Assembly: GCF_006974125.1 (NCBI RefSeq) | Contig: NZ_CP037858.1 | Coordinates: forward strand, 2,480,001 to 2,544,000 | Direction: 5' to 3' | Length of the DNA: 64,000 nt | Source of the DNA: Stenotrophomonas maltophilia | GTDB taxonomy: Bacteria > Pseudomonadota > Gammaproteobacteria > Xanthomonadales > Xanthomonadaceae | Shown: one piece after another, positions 28,410 to 37,259 of the stretch | How positions within the stretch are numbered: the stretch's first letter is position 1 | Layout of the letters: each line of letters begins with the position of its first letter | Translations under genes and position numbers: made by a program | The notes under the pieces: model-generated | Database searches by the model: none | What the model was told of the DNA's origin: nothing | What the model saw: the letters and a program-made list of their open reading frames with translations, nothing else

Positions 28410-28955
28410 ATGCGTACGATCGCCGTGTTGATTCCCGCCCTGCTGCTGGCGGCCTGTTCGCAGCCGGCGGCGCCGCCGGCCGCGCCTACGGTGGATGCGC
28501 CGCCGCCGATGGAGGCCAGCGCTGCAGCGACGCCTGCGGCTGAACCGGCGACGCCGGCTGCCGAACCTGCCGCAACCGCACCGGCGGATGCGCCTGCGGA
28601 AGACGCGCGTGCGCGCATCGAGAGCGTGCTTGGTGATGCCGCGCAGTACGAAAAGGTCTTCAACGCGTTCAAGACCGCCGTGGTCGGTGGTGATCGTGCT
28701 GCCGTGGTGGAGGAAGTGCGCTTTCCGCTGAACATCGCGGATGGAAAGAAGATCACCGGCCCTGGTGAGTTCCAGCGCAACTACGAGACGATCATCACCC
28801 CGGCGGTGGTCAAGGCGGTGTCCGAGCAGGACTTCGGCAAGGTCTTCGTCAACCAGCAGGGCGTGATGGTCGGCGATGGACAGGTCTGGTTGACCGGCGA
28901 GTGCCTGGACAAAGCCTGTGCGCGTTCCGAGGTGAAGGTCGGCACCATCCAGTAA
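28410..28955 (+). CDS. Putative lipoprotein of unknown function
   Basis: 181 residues. The lipobox LLAACS (cysteine at residue ~16) is followed by an Ala/Pro-rich linker to about residue 70. A soluble domain comes next (FKTAVVGGDRAAVVEEVRFPL ... GVMVGDGQVWLTGEC) that resembles small NTF2-like/SnoaL-type domains. Two cysteines near the end (GECLDKACAR) could form a disulfide. Function unknown. The ATG at 28410 is chosen because it begins the lipoprotein signal. Confidence 0.75.
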   Translation: MRTIAVLIPALLLAACSQPAAPPAAPTVDAPPPMEASAAATPAAEPATPAAEPAATAPADAPAEDARARIESVLGDAAQYEKVFNAFKTAVVGGDRAAVVEEVRFPLNIADGKKITGPGEFQRNYETIITPAVVKAVSEQDFGKVFVNQQGVMVGDGQVWLTGECLDKACARSEVKVGTIQ

Positions 28956-28960
28956 ACAAG

Positions 28961-28984
28961 AACGGCCCCGCATGCGGGGCCGTT
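28961..28984. terminator. Hairpin between convergent genes
   Basis: AACGGCCCCGC-AT-GCGGGGCCGTT, perfect 11-bp stem. T-runs are weak on both strands. A SMAG monomer (28998-29020) follows. Confidence 0.6.
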
Positions 28985-28997
28985 GGACAGGGGGCGA

Positions 28998-29020
28998 TGC
29001 CGGCCAGCGGCCGGCACTAC
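28998..29020. repeat. SMAG monomer
   Basis: TGCCGGCCAGCGGCCGGCACTAC, ending in CTAC directly before the dehydrogenase stop codon on the minus strand. Confidence 0.8.
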
Positions 29021-29021
29021 T

Positions 29022-30191
29022 TCAGGCCTTCGGGGTGAGCTTCAGCAGGCGCGCCTTGCTGCCGTCTTCCAGCAGCCACAGTGCGCCGTCCGGACCCTGT
29101 TCCACTTCGCGGATACGCTCGCCCATGTTGAAGCGTTCGGCTTCGCGCGCGCTGTCGCCATCAAAGGCCACGCGCACCAGCGACGTCGACGACAGGCCAC
29201 CGATGAAGCCGCTGCCCTTCCACTGCGGGAACAGGTTGCCGCTGTAGATCACGAAGCCGGCCGGCGAGATCACCGGCGTCCAGGTCACCTTGGGCGCGGC
29301 GAATTCCGGGCGGGTATCGTGGTCGGGAATGGGGCGGCCGTCGTAGTGATCGCCGTTGGAGACGATCGGGTAGCCATAGTTGGCACCGCGCACGATCAGG
29401 TTCAGTTCGTCGCCGCCAGCCGGGCCCATTTCATGCGCCCACAGCTTGCCGTTGGCATCGAAGGCCATGCCGAGGATGTTGCGGTGGCCCAGCGACCACA
29501 CCTGCGCGGCCACGCCGCCCTGCGAAGCAAACGGATTGTCTGCGGGCAGGCTGCCATCGTCGTTGAGACGGATGATCTTGCCGAGATTGCTGCCCATGTC
29601 CTGCGCCGGATCGAACTTCTGCCGCTCGCTGGAACTGATCCACAGCTTGCCGTCCGGGCCGAAGGCAAGGCGATGGCCGTAGTGGCCTTCACCACTGACC
29701 TTCGGGCTCTGCCGCCAGATCACCTTCAGGTCCTTCAGCTGGCCGGCACCGTTGGCGTCCAGCGCCAGCGTGGCACGGGCCACGGCGGCACCGCGGGTGT
29801 CCAGCGTGCCTTCCTCGGCATAGCTGAGGTACACAACGTGATTACGGGCGAAATCGGGATGCAGGATGATGTCGCCGAAACCACCCTGGCCACCGTAGGC
29901 GACCTTGGGAACGCCGGTGATCTCGTGCTTCTGGCCGCTGGCCAGGTCCAGGTGCTGCAGCGTGCCGCGCTTCTCGGTGACCAGCAGGCTGCCATCGGGC
30001 AGGAAGGTCATCGCCCACGGCTGATCGAAGCGGCTGACTTCGGTCGCGGTGAACGGGCGCTGGTCGGCAGCGGTGGAGGCTGCGGGTGCCGCGGCCTGGG
30101 CGCCGTTGGCGGCCGGGTCGGCGGCATTGCAGGCGGAGGTGGCAAGGATCGGCACCAGGCCGAGGGCGAGCAGCAGGGGCATGCGGGTCAT
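29022..30191 (-). CDS. PQQ-dependent sugar (aldose) dehydrogenase, YliI type
   Basis: 389 residues with a lipobox-like ATSAC, so it is either a lipoprotein or a secreted protein. The beta-propeller core shows family landmarks: an early [29 protein letters not shown] near residue 110, [13 protein letters not shown] near 180 and [15 protein letters not shown] near 270. The enzyme oxidises aldose sugars in the periplasm, passing electrons to the chain via PQQ. No PQQ synthesis gene is in this window. Confidence 0.9.
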   Translation of the reverse strand: MTRMPLLLALGLVPILATSACNAADPAANGAQAAAPAASTAADQRPFTATEVSRFDQPWAMTFLPDGSLLVTEKRGTLQHLDLASGQKHEITGVPKVAYGGQGGFGDIILHPDFARNHVVYLSYAEEGTLDTRGAAVARATLALDANGAGQLKDLKVIWRQSPKVSGEGHYGHRLAFGPDGKLWISSSERQKFDPAQDMGSNLGKIIRLNDDGSLPADNPFASQGGVAAQVWSLGHRNILGMAFDANGKLWAHEMGPAGGDELNLIVRGANYGYPIVSNGDHYDGRPIPDHDTRPEFAAPKVTWTPVISPAGFVIYSGNLFPQWKGSGFIGGLSSTSLVRVAFDGDSAREAERFNMGERIREVEQGPDGALWLLEDGSKARLLKLTPKA

Positions 30192-30359
30192 GGGTATCTC
30201 CAGGGCGGGGATGCGGATGGCCGGGCTGTCCCTTGTATACCACTGCAGCCGTGACCGTCGTGGCCCGAAGGTCCTGCAACCCCTGTGCGAGGGCGGCGGG
30301 ATCGTCTAGGGTGGGCACGCCCGGGCAAAGCGTGCCCGTCTGCCTGCCAAGGATCTGCA

Positions 30360-30815
30360 ATGAACACTGCCATGCCCCACAAGCCGTCCACCGCCTTCAT
30401 CGCCGCCTCGTGGGTGGCCCTGCTGCTGGGCGCCGCGGCCTACCTTGTCGGCCTGTTCAACGCCGCCACGATGGCGCTCAACGAGAAGGGCTACTACCTG
30501 ACCCTGCTGCTGTTTGGCCTGTTCGCGGCGGTGTCGCTGCAGAAGAGCGTGCGTGACCGCGTCGAGGGCATTCCGGTGAGCGCGTTGTACTACGCGCTGT
30601 GCTGGTTCGCGCTGCTGTCGGCGCTGATGCTGCTGCTGGTGGGCCTGTGGAATGCCACCCTGGCATCGAGCGAGAAGGGCTTCTACGGCATGGCGTATGC
30701 GCTGTCGCTGTTCGGTGCGGTGGCGGTGCAGAAGAACACCCGCGACCTGATCGCCGCCGGTGGTGGCGAGAGCAAGCGCGGCGCGATCGTGCCACCGCTG
30801 CCGGAACAGGAGTGA
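30360..30815 (+). CDS. YiaA/YiaB-family inner membrane protein
   Basis: 151 residues made of two similar halves, each with two helices and an [22 protein letters not shown] / [22 protein letters not shown] segment. This internal duplication is the YiaAB signature. Function unknown. It is divergent from the sugar dehydrogenase gene. Confidence 0.88.
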   Translation: MNTAMPHKPSTAFIAASWVALLLGAAAYLVGLFNAATMALNEKGYYLTLLLFGLFAAVSLQKSVRDRVEGIPVSALYYALCWFALLSALMLLLVGLWNATLASSEKGFYGMAYALSLFGAVAVQKNTRDLIAAGGGESKRGAIVPPLPEQE

Positions 30816-30819
30816 GTGT

Positions 30820-30846
30820 GTAGAGCCGAGCCCGCGCTCGGCTCTA
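30820..30846. repeat. SMAG monomer
   Basis: GTAGAGCCGAGC-CCGC-GCTCGGCTCTAC between convergent genes. Confidence 0.85.
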
Positions 30847-30859
30847 CAACAGCCTGGCG

Positions 30860-31183
30860 CTATCGTGCCAGCTGCGGATCCGCCAGCTGTGCATCTTCCC
30901 AGCCACGGCGCGCCGCATTGCGTGCCTGCGCCCATTCCAGCCGGCTGCGGCCACGCTCGCTGGCCCAGCGCGACTCCAGTTCAGCTTCGACCTGTTCGTA
31001 GGCGCGGATCACGTCCTGCGCACGCGCGGCGTGGCCGATGCGGTAGGCCGGCTCGTAGTCCTCGAAGAACAACTGGTCATCGTAATAGGGCTCGGCCGTG
31101 TAGCGTTCGCGCCAGTAGTTGCTGACCGCGTCGCGCGGCGTGCTGTCGTCCGGTACGCGGCCGGGGATCTGGTACTCGGTCAT
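30860..31183 (-). CDS. Conserved hypothetical protein
   Basis: 107 residues, soluble, strongly charged, with many Tyr and Arg (YWRERYTAEPYYDDQLFFEDYEPAYRIG). No membrane helix or known motif. Codon use matches the neighbours, and the ATG at 31183 is followed by a sensible coding stretch. The N-terminal half looks like proteins found beside stress-response genes in related genomes, but I cannot assign a function. Confidence 0.6.
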   Translation of the reverse strand: MTEYQIPGRVPDDSTPRDAVSNYWRERYTAEPYYDDQLFFEDYEPAYRIGHAARAQDVIRAYEQVEAELESRWASERGRSRLEWAQARNAARRGWEDAQLADPQLAR

Positions 31184-31293
31184 GGAAGGCTCCGTTGAGG
31201 ACGAAGCCTGATCGTGCCTGCGTGGCGGTTAACAGCCCGGTCCGGCAGTGTGATCGCCAGATCAATCCGCCGGGCATGGCCCGGCGCTGCCGG

Positions 31294-32595
31294 TCACCCG
31301 GCGTCGGCATCCTTGCGCGGCAACTTGTAGATCACCGCGCCGATGGCGAACGCGACCAGTGCAGCGGCAATGTTCTGCCAGCTCGCACTGGCGAACAGCG
31401 CCAGGCACAGCAGCAGCGCCAGCACCGGAATCAGCGGGCCGCCCGGCAGCTTCAACGCGCCGGGGCGGTCGGCATAGCGCTTGGCCAGCACCAGTACCGC
31501 AGCGGCCGTTCCGATATACGCGAACAGGCGCGTGGTCATCGACAGCAGCGCCAGCTGCACGAACGAACCGGACAGGGCCAGGCCGAGCGCGATCAGACCC
31601 TGGCACAGGATCGACGCGGCCGGCGTGTGGAAGCGCGGATGCACCTGCGCCAGGATCTTCGGGCCGTAGCCATCACGGGCCAGCGCGAACAGGAAGCGTG
31701 GGCCCATCATCATCGTGTTGCTGTTGGTGCCGAGGATGGAGATGGTGGCACCGACAGTCAGGATCAGCGCCAGTGCTTCGCCACCGAAGCCGGCGGCGGC
31801 ATCGGCCAGCGGCGTGGCCGAGCTGGACAGGCCGGCCAGCGTGCCCTGTGCCACCACCTGCACCGCGCCGTAGATGACGGTGACGGTGATGATCATGGTG
31901 ATCAGGGCGAACGGAATGTCGCGGCGCGGATTGCGGTACTCGCCGGCCGCGGCCGGAATGTTCTCGAAGCCGGCGTAGGCGTACAGCAGCAGCAAGGCGG
32001 CTTCGCCCATGCGCTGCAGGTCGTGCGGGTCAGGGCGTTGTCCGGAGAAGGCCAGCTGCGGGTCGATGTAGAACGCACCGATGGCCACGAACAGCAGCAG
32101 CGGCAGCATCTTGCCGATCACCAGCACCACGCCGGTACGCGCGGCCGAGCGCACGCCGATGATGTTGACACCGGTCAGGAAGCCCAGCGACACCACGATC
32201 ACCGCGATGCGGCCCATGCCGGCACCGGCCCACGGCCAGAAGCGCGCGACGGCATCGGCCAGCGCATTGCTCAATGCGGCCGCCGAGCTGATGCGGGTCA
32301 GCCAGATCATCCAGCCGATCTCGAACCCGGCGAAGCGGCCGAACGCCTCGCGGGCGTACAGGTAGCTGCCACCGGGTTCATCGAAGTAGCTGGCGGCCTG
32401 TGCGTAGCACAGCACCAGCAGCGCGACCACGATGCCAGCAGCGACCACGCCCCACAGGCTGAAGGGGCCGAGCAGGGCGACGGTGGCGGCCGGCAGCAGG
32501 TAGATGCCGCTGCCGATCACATCGTTGATCGACAGGCCGACGATCTGCCAGCGGCTGACCGCGCGCTGCAGCTGCGGTTCGTCCTGCGCGCTCAA
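31294..32595 (-). CDS. APC-family amino acid permease
   Basis: 433 residues and about twelve helices. The first helix contains NDVIGSGIYLLP, matching the GSGIF motif that binds the substrate alpha-amino group in the APC family. FDEPGGSYLYARE follows near residue 70. The start is a TTG at 32595 that overlaps the TGA stop of the preceding gene (TTGA), with GGAG about 10 bp upstream, so translation is probably coupled. It is the last gene of the rpiR-transpeptidase-permease group. Its likely cargo is an amino acid freed from peptide breakdown, an inference from context. Confidence 0.82.
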   Translation of the reverse strand: MSAQDEPQLQRAVSRWQIVGLSINDVIGSGIYLLPAATVALLGPFSLWGVVAAGIVVALLVLCYAQAASYFDEPGGSYLYAREAFGRFAGFEIGWMIWLTRISSAAALSNALADAVARFWPWAGAGMGRIAVIVVSLGFLTGVNIIGVRSAARTGVVLVIGKMLPLLLFVAIGAFYIDPQLAFSGQRPDPHDLQRMGEAALLLLYAYAGFENIPAAAGEYRNPRRDIPFALITMIITVTVIYGAVQVVAQGTLAGLSSSATPLADAAAGFGGEALALILTVGATISILGTNSNTMMMGPRFLFALARDGYGPKILAQVHPRFHTPAASILCQGLIALGLALSGSFVQLALLSMTTRLFAYIGTAAAVLVLAKRYADRPGALKLPGGPLIPVLALLLCLALFASASWQNIAAALVAFAIGAVIYKLPRKDADAG

Positions 32596-33353
32596 CGGGC
32601 GTCTCCGCGCAGTGCGGGCAGCTGCCACTGAGCCTGCAGGCGCGTGTACTCGGCGCGCGGCAGCAGCACGAAGCGCGGCGCATCCTGCGGCCGCAGCCAG
32701 TCCAGCAGGGCCTGCATGCGCGCTTGCGGCATGGCGGTGCAGCCGGCCGTGGCCTCGCCGGGCTGGCGCCACAGATGGGCGAAGATGCAGCTGCCCTTGC
32801 CGGGCTGGTTGTCCGGGTTGTGGGCGATCACGAAGCCTTCCTGGTAGCGCACGTCGCCCTTGTTGTGCAGGTCCAGCCGCATGGGCTCGGTGGAGCCCTT
32901 GATCGCGGCACTGCCGACTTTCCTTTCATCGACGATGCGGTTGTAGAACGGCGAGCCGGGCACGTCCATGCAGTAGCTGCTTTCGAGCATCGGCTGGTAG
33001 GCCATGGCCGTGCCTGGGCGTGTGACGGCATAGCCGAACGCGCTGCCGAGCGCGAACACGCCCGCAGGGCTGCGGCCATCGCCTTCCTGCTTCTGCGGGC
33101 CGTCGGCCTGCGCCGGGTGCAGGCCCAGGCCCCAGGCACTGCCGGTGCGGCCAAGCGCCACCGGGAACGCCTGTCCGTGCGTGTGCCAGCCCCTGCCATC
33201 GCGCACATAGGCCTGCAGCTGGCCCTGGGTGCTGTCCCAGCCATCGCTGGTGACCACGATCAGCTGGCGCGCACCATCCAGCGGCGCGGCGTGGACTGAC
33301 ACCGCTGCGGCAAGCAGCAGCGCAGCGGTAGCGAGACGGACCAGCGATTTCAT
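32592..33353 (-). CDS. L,D-transpeptidase (YkuD-fold) family secreted protein
   Basis: 253 residues with a signal peptide ending VHA. The catalytic signature is IFAHLWRQPGEATAGCTAM near residue 200: histidine, then glycine-cysteine, as in YkuD/YafK enzymes. QEGDGRSPAGVFAL near residue 95 is typical. L,D-transpeptidases cross-link or modify peptidoglycan through diaminopimelate. It lies 15 bp after the RpiR-type regulator and overlaps the permease, so these three genes form an operon. Confidence 0.85.
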   Translation of the reverse strand: MKSLVRLATAALLLAAAVSVHAAPLDGARQLIVVTSDGWDSTQGQLQAYVRDGRGWHTHGQAFPVALGRTGSAWGLGLHPAQADGPQKQEGDGRSPAGVFALGSAFGYAVTRPGTAMAYQPMLESSYCMDVPGSPFYNRIVDERKVGSAAIKGSTEPMRLDLHNKGDVRYQEGFVIAHNPDNQPGKGSCIFAHLWRQPGEATAGCTAMPQARMQALLDWLRPQDAPRFVLLPRAEYTRLQAQWQLPALRGDAR

Positions 33354-33368
33354 CAACAGGTGCTCCGG

Positions 33369-34217
33369 TCAGGAATCCAGCAGGTGGTCGATCCGCTCCA
33401 GGTTCACCGCCAGCTGCTGCTGGCGGTCCGGATTGGTGTGGCAGAGCAGCACGAACAGGAAATCGAGCAGGGCATGCATGGCGCTACGGTACAGCAGCTG
33501 CGCGACCTGCGGCGTGCGATCGTGCGCACATACCACCAGTGCTGCATCAGCATGCGCGCGCAGCGGGTTGGCGGTGTGGCGGGTGATGGAGATCACCTTG
33601 CCACCCATGTCCTGGAACTGGCGCGACAGCTGCGAAAGCTGTGGCAGGTTGCCGAATTCGGAGAACACCAGCAGCGCATCGCCGGGGCGCGCGGCCGACA
33701 GGTTGGCCAGCATCAGGATCGGGTCGGTATGCGGTACCACCAGCAGGCCGAGCAGCGACAGCCGCATGGCGAACTCGCGCGCGAACAGGCCGTCATCCCC
33801 CAGGCCGTACACGAACAGCTTGGGTGCGCCGTCGAGCAGCTGCACGATGCGCTCGATCTCTTCACGCGGGTTGGCCTGGCGGGTTTCTTCTTCGGCCTGC
33901 GCCTTGCTGCGGCGCAGGGCGTCGCCCAGGCGCAGGTAGTCATCGCCGCTGTCAGGTTCGCTGGGGGCCTGTTGTGGATCGGCACCGGCGCGAGCCACAT
34001 CCTGGCCGATCGAGTACTTCAGGTCCGGGTAGCCCTTGAAGCCGAGCTTCTGGCTGAACTTCACCACGCTGGACTGGCTGATGCCGAGCGCACTGGCCAG
34101 CTGCTGGGACGAGTAGTCGCGCAGCAGGTGGGCGTTGTCGAGGATGAAGTCGGCAATGCGGCGCTCGATGGCCGACATCTGCCCGCGCTCGGAACGGATT
34201 TTCAGCAGGGGCGGCAT
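33369..34217 (-). CDS. RpiR/MurR-family transcriptional regulator
   Basis: 282 residues: an N-terminal HTH_6 domain (SSQQLASALGISQSSVVKFSQKLGF, about 38-62) and a C-terminal SIS sugar-phosphate-binding domain (KLFVYGLGDDGLFA near 140, LLVFSEFGNLP near 190). MurR in this family responds to MurNAc-6-phosphate. The ligand here is unknown, but the neighbours deal with peptidoglycan peptides. The frame is open further upstream through a repeat element; the ATG at 34217 is the first before conserved sequence. Confidence 0.88.
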   Translation of the reverse strand: MPPLLKIRSERGQMSAIERRIADFILDNAHLLRDYSSQQLASALGISQSSVVKFSQKLGFKGYPDLKYSIGQDVARAGADPQQAPSEPDSGDDYLRLGDALRRSKAQAEEETRQANPREEIERIVQLLDGAPKLFVYGLGDDGLFAREFAMRLSLLGLLVVPHTDPILMLANLSAARPGDALLVFSEFGNLPQLSQLSRQFQDMGGKVISITRHTANPLRAHADAALVVCAHDRTPQVAQLLYRSAMHALLDFLFVLLCHTNPDRQQQLAVNLERIDHLLDS

Positions 34218-34278
34218 GCGGGGTGTCCGGGCATGTGTAGGCGCGTTGCGGTTGGCAGCGTAGAGCAGATTATGTAGT

Positions 34279-34462
34279 GGGTCGGGCGGGTGGGGTTTGC
34301 GGGGGACGCCGCAAGTACGTCCGTGTAGGCTTGGCCGCGCTTGCTCGTTTGCGCTGTCCTGCGCAAACGGCAAGACCGGGGTTGGGCGTCCTGCCCAACC
34401 CGCCCGAGGCATGCCTCGGGCCCATGCGGCGGACACCCCCGCAAGCCCCGCCCGCCCGACCC
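34279..34462 (+). other. Structured element, copy 1
   Basis: Outer arms at 34279-34305 and 34436-34462 pair over 27 bp; the only two mismatches are T opposite G. They enclose three perfect hairpins: 34340-34374 (one bulge), 34379-34401 (GGGTTGGGC/GCCCAACCC) and 34402-34421 (GCCCGAGGC/GCCTCGGGC). The core after the left arm reads ACGCCGCAAG..GTCC...GGCTTGGCC. Copies 2 and 3 share the core with different stems. No protein-coding potential. It lies between the epimerase and rpiR genes. Confidence 0.7.
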
Positions 34463-34528
34463 CGGACAGATCGCGCGCGTGCCAGCCGCGAAGGGGTTAC
34501 TGAGTGGGGCAGAAGCAACAGCAAAGGC

Positions 34529-34590
34529 ATCCACGCGTGGCGTGGATCTACCGGGGCGCGGCTTTTGTAGAGTCGAGCCATGCTCGACTG
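34529..34590. repeat. ATCCACGC palindrome and SMAG-type monomer
   Basis: ATCCACGCGTGGCGTGGAT at 34529-34547 with CTAC after it, and GTAGAGTCGAGC-CAT-GCTCGACT at 34567-34590, just behind the epimerase stop codon. Confidence 0.75.
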
Positions 34591-34596
34591 TGCGGT

Positions 34597-35691
34597 TCAA
34601 CCCAGCATCTCCAGCCCGCGCACTTCGGTGATGCCCAGCCCCGGCACGTCGCTGATGCTGATCTCCGATTCGTTGAAATGCACGCCGCCGCTGACCGGGT
34701 CGAACTGGCCCAGTGACGGGCCGTCCAGGTCGACCTTGGTGATCACATCGCTCTTGGCAACCGCCAGGTGCACGGCGGCAGCCACGCTGATGCTCGATTC
34801 GATCATGCAGCCGATCATGCATGGCACGCCGTAGATGCCGGCGATATCGGCGATGCGGATCGCGTTGGACAGGCCGCCGGTCTTCATCAGCTTGATGTTG
34901 ATGATGTCCGCGGCGCGCTGCTGGATCAGGTCCATCACCTGGCTGGGGCTGAACACGCTTTCGTCGGCCATCACCGGCGTGTTGACGCGGTCGGTGACGT
35001 ACTTCAGGCCGCTGATGTCAGCCGCCTTCACCGGTTGCTCCAGCAGCTCCAGCACTACGCCGGCTTCCTCCAGGGTGCGCATCGCATGCACCGCCTGCTT
35101 GGCAGTCCAGCCCTGGTTGGCGTCCAGACGCAGCAGGGCGCGGCCTTCGACGGCGGCGTGGATCGCCTTGACCCGTTCAATGTCCAGGCCGATGTCCTTG
35201 CCGACCTTGATCTTCAGCGACTCGAAGCCGCGGTCGATCGCCGACAGCGAGTCGGCCACCATCTTGTCGATGTAGTCCACGCTGATGGTGATGTCGGTGG
35301 TGATCACCGGGTCGCCGCCGCCGAGCATCTGGTACAGCGGCGCACCGTGCAGCTGCGCCCACAGGTCGTACAGCGCGATCTCCACCGCCGCCTTGGCGCT
35401 GGTGTTGCGCTCCATCGCGGTCTGCACCAGTCCGCACAGGCGGTTGAGGTTGACCAGGTCCTGGCCGATCAGGCGCGGAGCGATGAAGTGGCGGATCGCT
35501 TCGATGATCGAGCCGTGCGTATCGCCGGTGATCACTGCGGTGGCGGGGGCTTCACCGTAGCCGGTGTGGCCGGTGTCGGTGCGGATCAGTACGACCACGT
35601 CTTCCACGGTCTCCACCGTGCGCAGGGCGGTCTTGAACGGCGTCTTCAGCGGCACGCGCAGCATGCCCAGTTCGATGGCGGTGATCTTCAT
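34597..35691 (-). CDS. L-Ala-D/L-Glu epimerase (dipeptide epimerase)
   Basis: 364 residues of the enolase superfamily. The KxK base is in LKIKVGKD (near 160), metal ligands are in RLDANQGW (near 190), ELLEQP (near 216) and MADES (near 242), and the second base lysine is in INIKLMKTGG (near 264). This matches YcjG/YkfB-type epimerases that convert L-Ala-D-Glu from murein to L-Ala-L-Glu so that ordinary peptidases can digest it. Its start overlaps the stop of the upstream endopeptidase gene (ATGA). The substrate is family- and context-based. Confidence 0.88.
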   Translation of the reverse strand: MKITAIELGMLRVPLKTPFKTALRTVETVEDVVVLIRTDTGHTGYGEAPATAVITGDTHGSIIEAIRHFIAPRLIGQDLVNLNRLCGLVQTAMERNTSAKAAVEIALYDLWAQLHGAPLYQMLGGGDPVITTDITISVDYIDKMVADSLSAIDRGFESLKIKVGKDIGLDIERVKAIHAAVEGRALLRLDANQGWTAKQAVHAMRTLEEAGVVLELLEQPVKAADISGLKYVTDRVNTPVMADESVFSPSQVMDLIQQRAADIINIKLMKTGGLSNAIRIADIAGIYGVPCMIGCMIESSISVAAAVHLAVAKSDVITKVDLDGPSLGQFDPVSGGVHFNESEISISDVPGLGITEVRGLEMLG

Positions 35692-37127
35692 TCAGGAGTC
35701 TTGGCGCGCAGGCGCTGGATGTTGGTGATGCGGTCGATGTAGCGGACGGTATCGCTGGCCATCATCGGCTCCAGCGGCGTGACCGAAACACCATTGAGGT
35801 GGGCCTGTACGCGCTTGCCGTCAGCACCGAACCAGCTGCCGCCCGCCGTATCGTGGATGACCCAGGTGCGGCCGTCGACGTGGCCGATGGCCATCATCAC
35901 GTGGCCGGGGATGTAGACCAGATCGCCCACCTGCAGGTCGGCGACGGCACGGTCGCGCAATGCCTTGCCGTCCTTGCTGGTGAACGGCAGGCGATCCAGT
36001 GCGGGGCTGACCGCCTGTGCACTGGTATTGCGTGGCAGCAGCACGCCGAAGCTGCGGTAGATCTCGGATACGAACCCGCTGCAGTCGCGGGTGTCGTAGT
36101 CGTGGCCCCAGCCGTAGCGTTCGCCGAGGAACTTGAAGGCCTGCTGCAGCAGCAGGCGCGGGGTCAGCGGCAGGTAGTCGGCGGCGGTGTCCTGCGAGCG
36201 CGGCAGCAGGGCCGGTACCAGCTTCAGGCGGCCGTCGGTTTCGCGCACCGGCAGCTGCACTACCCACGAGGCATGCGCCTGCTGGCCGTTCACCGGTTCG
36301 GCGGCGGGCCAGTCGGCCAGCACCGGCAGGCGCACGCCCATGTCCAGCTGCAGGCGCGAGACGCGCGGTTCCTCTGGGGTGTAGGCGGTCTGTGCGGTGG
36401 CGCCGGTGATGATCCGGTACGGTCCCTGCGCGCCGTAGCCGAGCACCGTGGCCTTGTCGCCGCTGGCAATGGCATCGGCCTCGATCCATGCGCTGTAGCG
36501 CTCGCTGTGCACGAACAGCCAGCGGCCGTCGGCACTGCGATGGACCACGGCGACCTTGTCACCGGGGAACAGTGCCGATTCCTGGAAGCGGTCGATGTCA
36601 GTGTCACCGACGGTGCTGAAGACGCGCTCGCGGGTGGGGAAGGTGCGCAGTGCGGCACGCTTCACCACCAGCCCGTAAGCCGGTGCTACCTGGGTGGGAA
36701 TCGCATCGAGGCCGAGGTTGGCTTCGATGCCGCTGCGTAGCGCGGGGGCGATGGCCTGGCCCTTGTCGTCATAGAGGGCGCGGGTGGGCCAGCTCGACAG
36801 CGCGGTGATGCTGGCACGCACCGCCGCCGCGTCAAGCTGGGCGGGCAGTGCGGCGATGTCCTGGATGTGGCTGTCCTGCGCCCGCATCCGTGCGTTCTGT
36901 GCCTCGATCTGTGCGCGATCCAGGATCGGCGCATCGGCGTTGTCCAGGCGCGCGGCCCAGTATTGCGGGGTCAGGTAGGCCTCGTGCAGGCCGATCACAT
37001 AGGGCAGCGGCGCACCCTGATCGGGCGGTGGTGCCGCCTGCGCAAAGGCCGGTGCGGCCAGCAGGCACAGGGCCAGGGTCAACCGGCGCGGCCAATGCCG
37101 GTGCCGTTCGCGGGAAGCCAGGATCAT
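35688..37127 (-). CDS. SH3/NlpC-P60 family gamma-D-glutamyl-diamino acid endopeptidase
   Basis: 479 residues with a signal peptide ending AFAQA. A helical N-terminal region is followed by SH3-like domains (about 150-300) and a C-terminal NlpC/P60 domain. The catalytic cysteine is in DTRDCSGFV (near 363) and the histidine in MAIGHVDG (near 425). The layout is that of Bacillus YkfC, which cuts gamma-D-Glu-diaminopimelate bonds in free murein peptides. The ATG at 37127 has GGAGG 11 bp upstream; a GTG three codons earlier is too close to it. It is translationally coupled to the epimerase. Confidence 0.88.
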   Translation of the reverse strand: MILASRERHRHWPRRLTLALCLLAAPAFAQAAPPPDQGAPLPYVIGLHEAYLTPQYWAARLDNADAPILDRAQIEAQNARMRAQDSHIQDIAALPAQLDAAAVRASITALSSWPTRALYDDKGQAIAPALRSGIEANLGLDAIPTQVAPAYGLVVKRAALRTFPTRERVFSTVGDTDIDRFQESALFPGDKVAVVHRSADGRWLFVHSERYSAWIEADAIASGDKATVLGYGAQGPYRIITGATAQTAYTPEEPRVSRLQLDMGVRLPVLADWPAAEPVNGQQAHASWVVQLPVRETDGRLKLVPALLPRSQDTAADYLPLTPRLLLQQAFKFLGERYGWGHDYDTRDCSGFVSEIYRSFGVLLPRNTSAQAVSPALDRLPFTSKDGKALRDRAVADLQVGDLVYIPGHVMMAIGHVDGRTWVIHDTAGGSWFGADGKRVQAHLNGVSVTPLEPMMASDTVRYIDRITNIQRLRAKTPE

Positions 37128-37156
37128 GCGCAGCACACCCTCCTCGAATGCCTTTT

Positions 37157-37200
37157 GGAATATTTATTCCTTTCGGCATAGAAAGCAAGAATAAATTATT
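37157..37200. promoter_or_regulatory. AT-rich divergent promoter with two inverted repeats
   Basis: GGAATA-TT-TATTCC (37157-37170) and AATAA-A-TTATT (37190-37200) lie in the 132-bp region between the divergent endopeptidase and transglutaminase-like genes. Their centres are about 31-32 bp apart, three helical turns. This suits a dimeric regulator such as the nearby RpiR-type protein. The assignment is inference. Confidence 0.5.
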
Positions 37201-37259
37201 GACCGGCATCCCGGCCCGTGTTACACAGCCATTACCACCCGCGCTGGGGAAGTGTCGCT

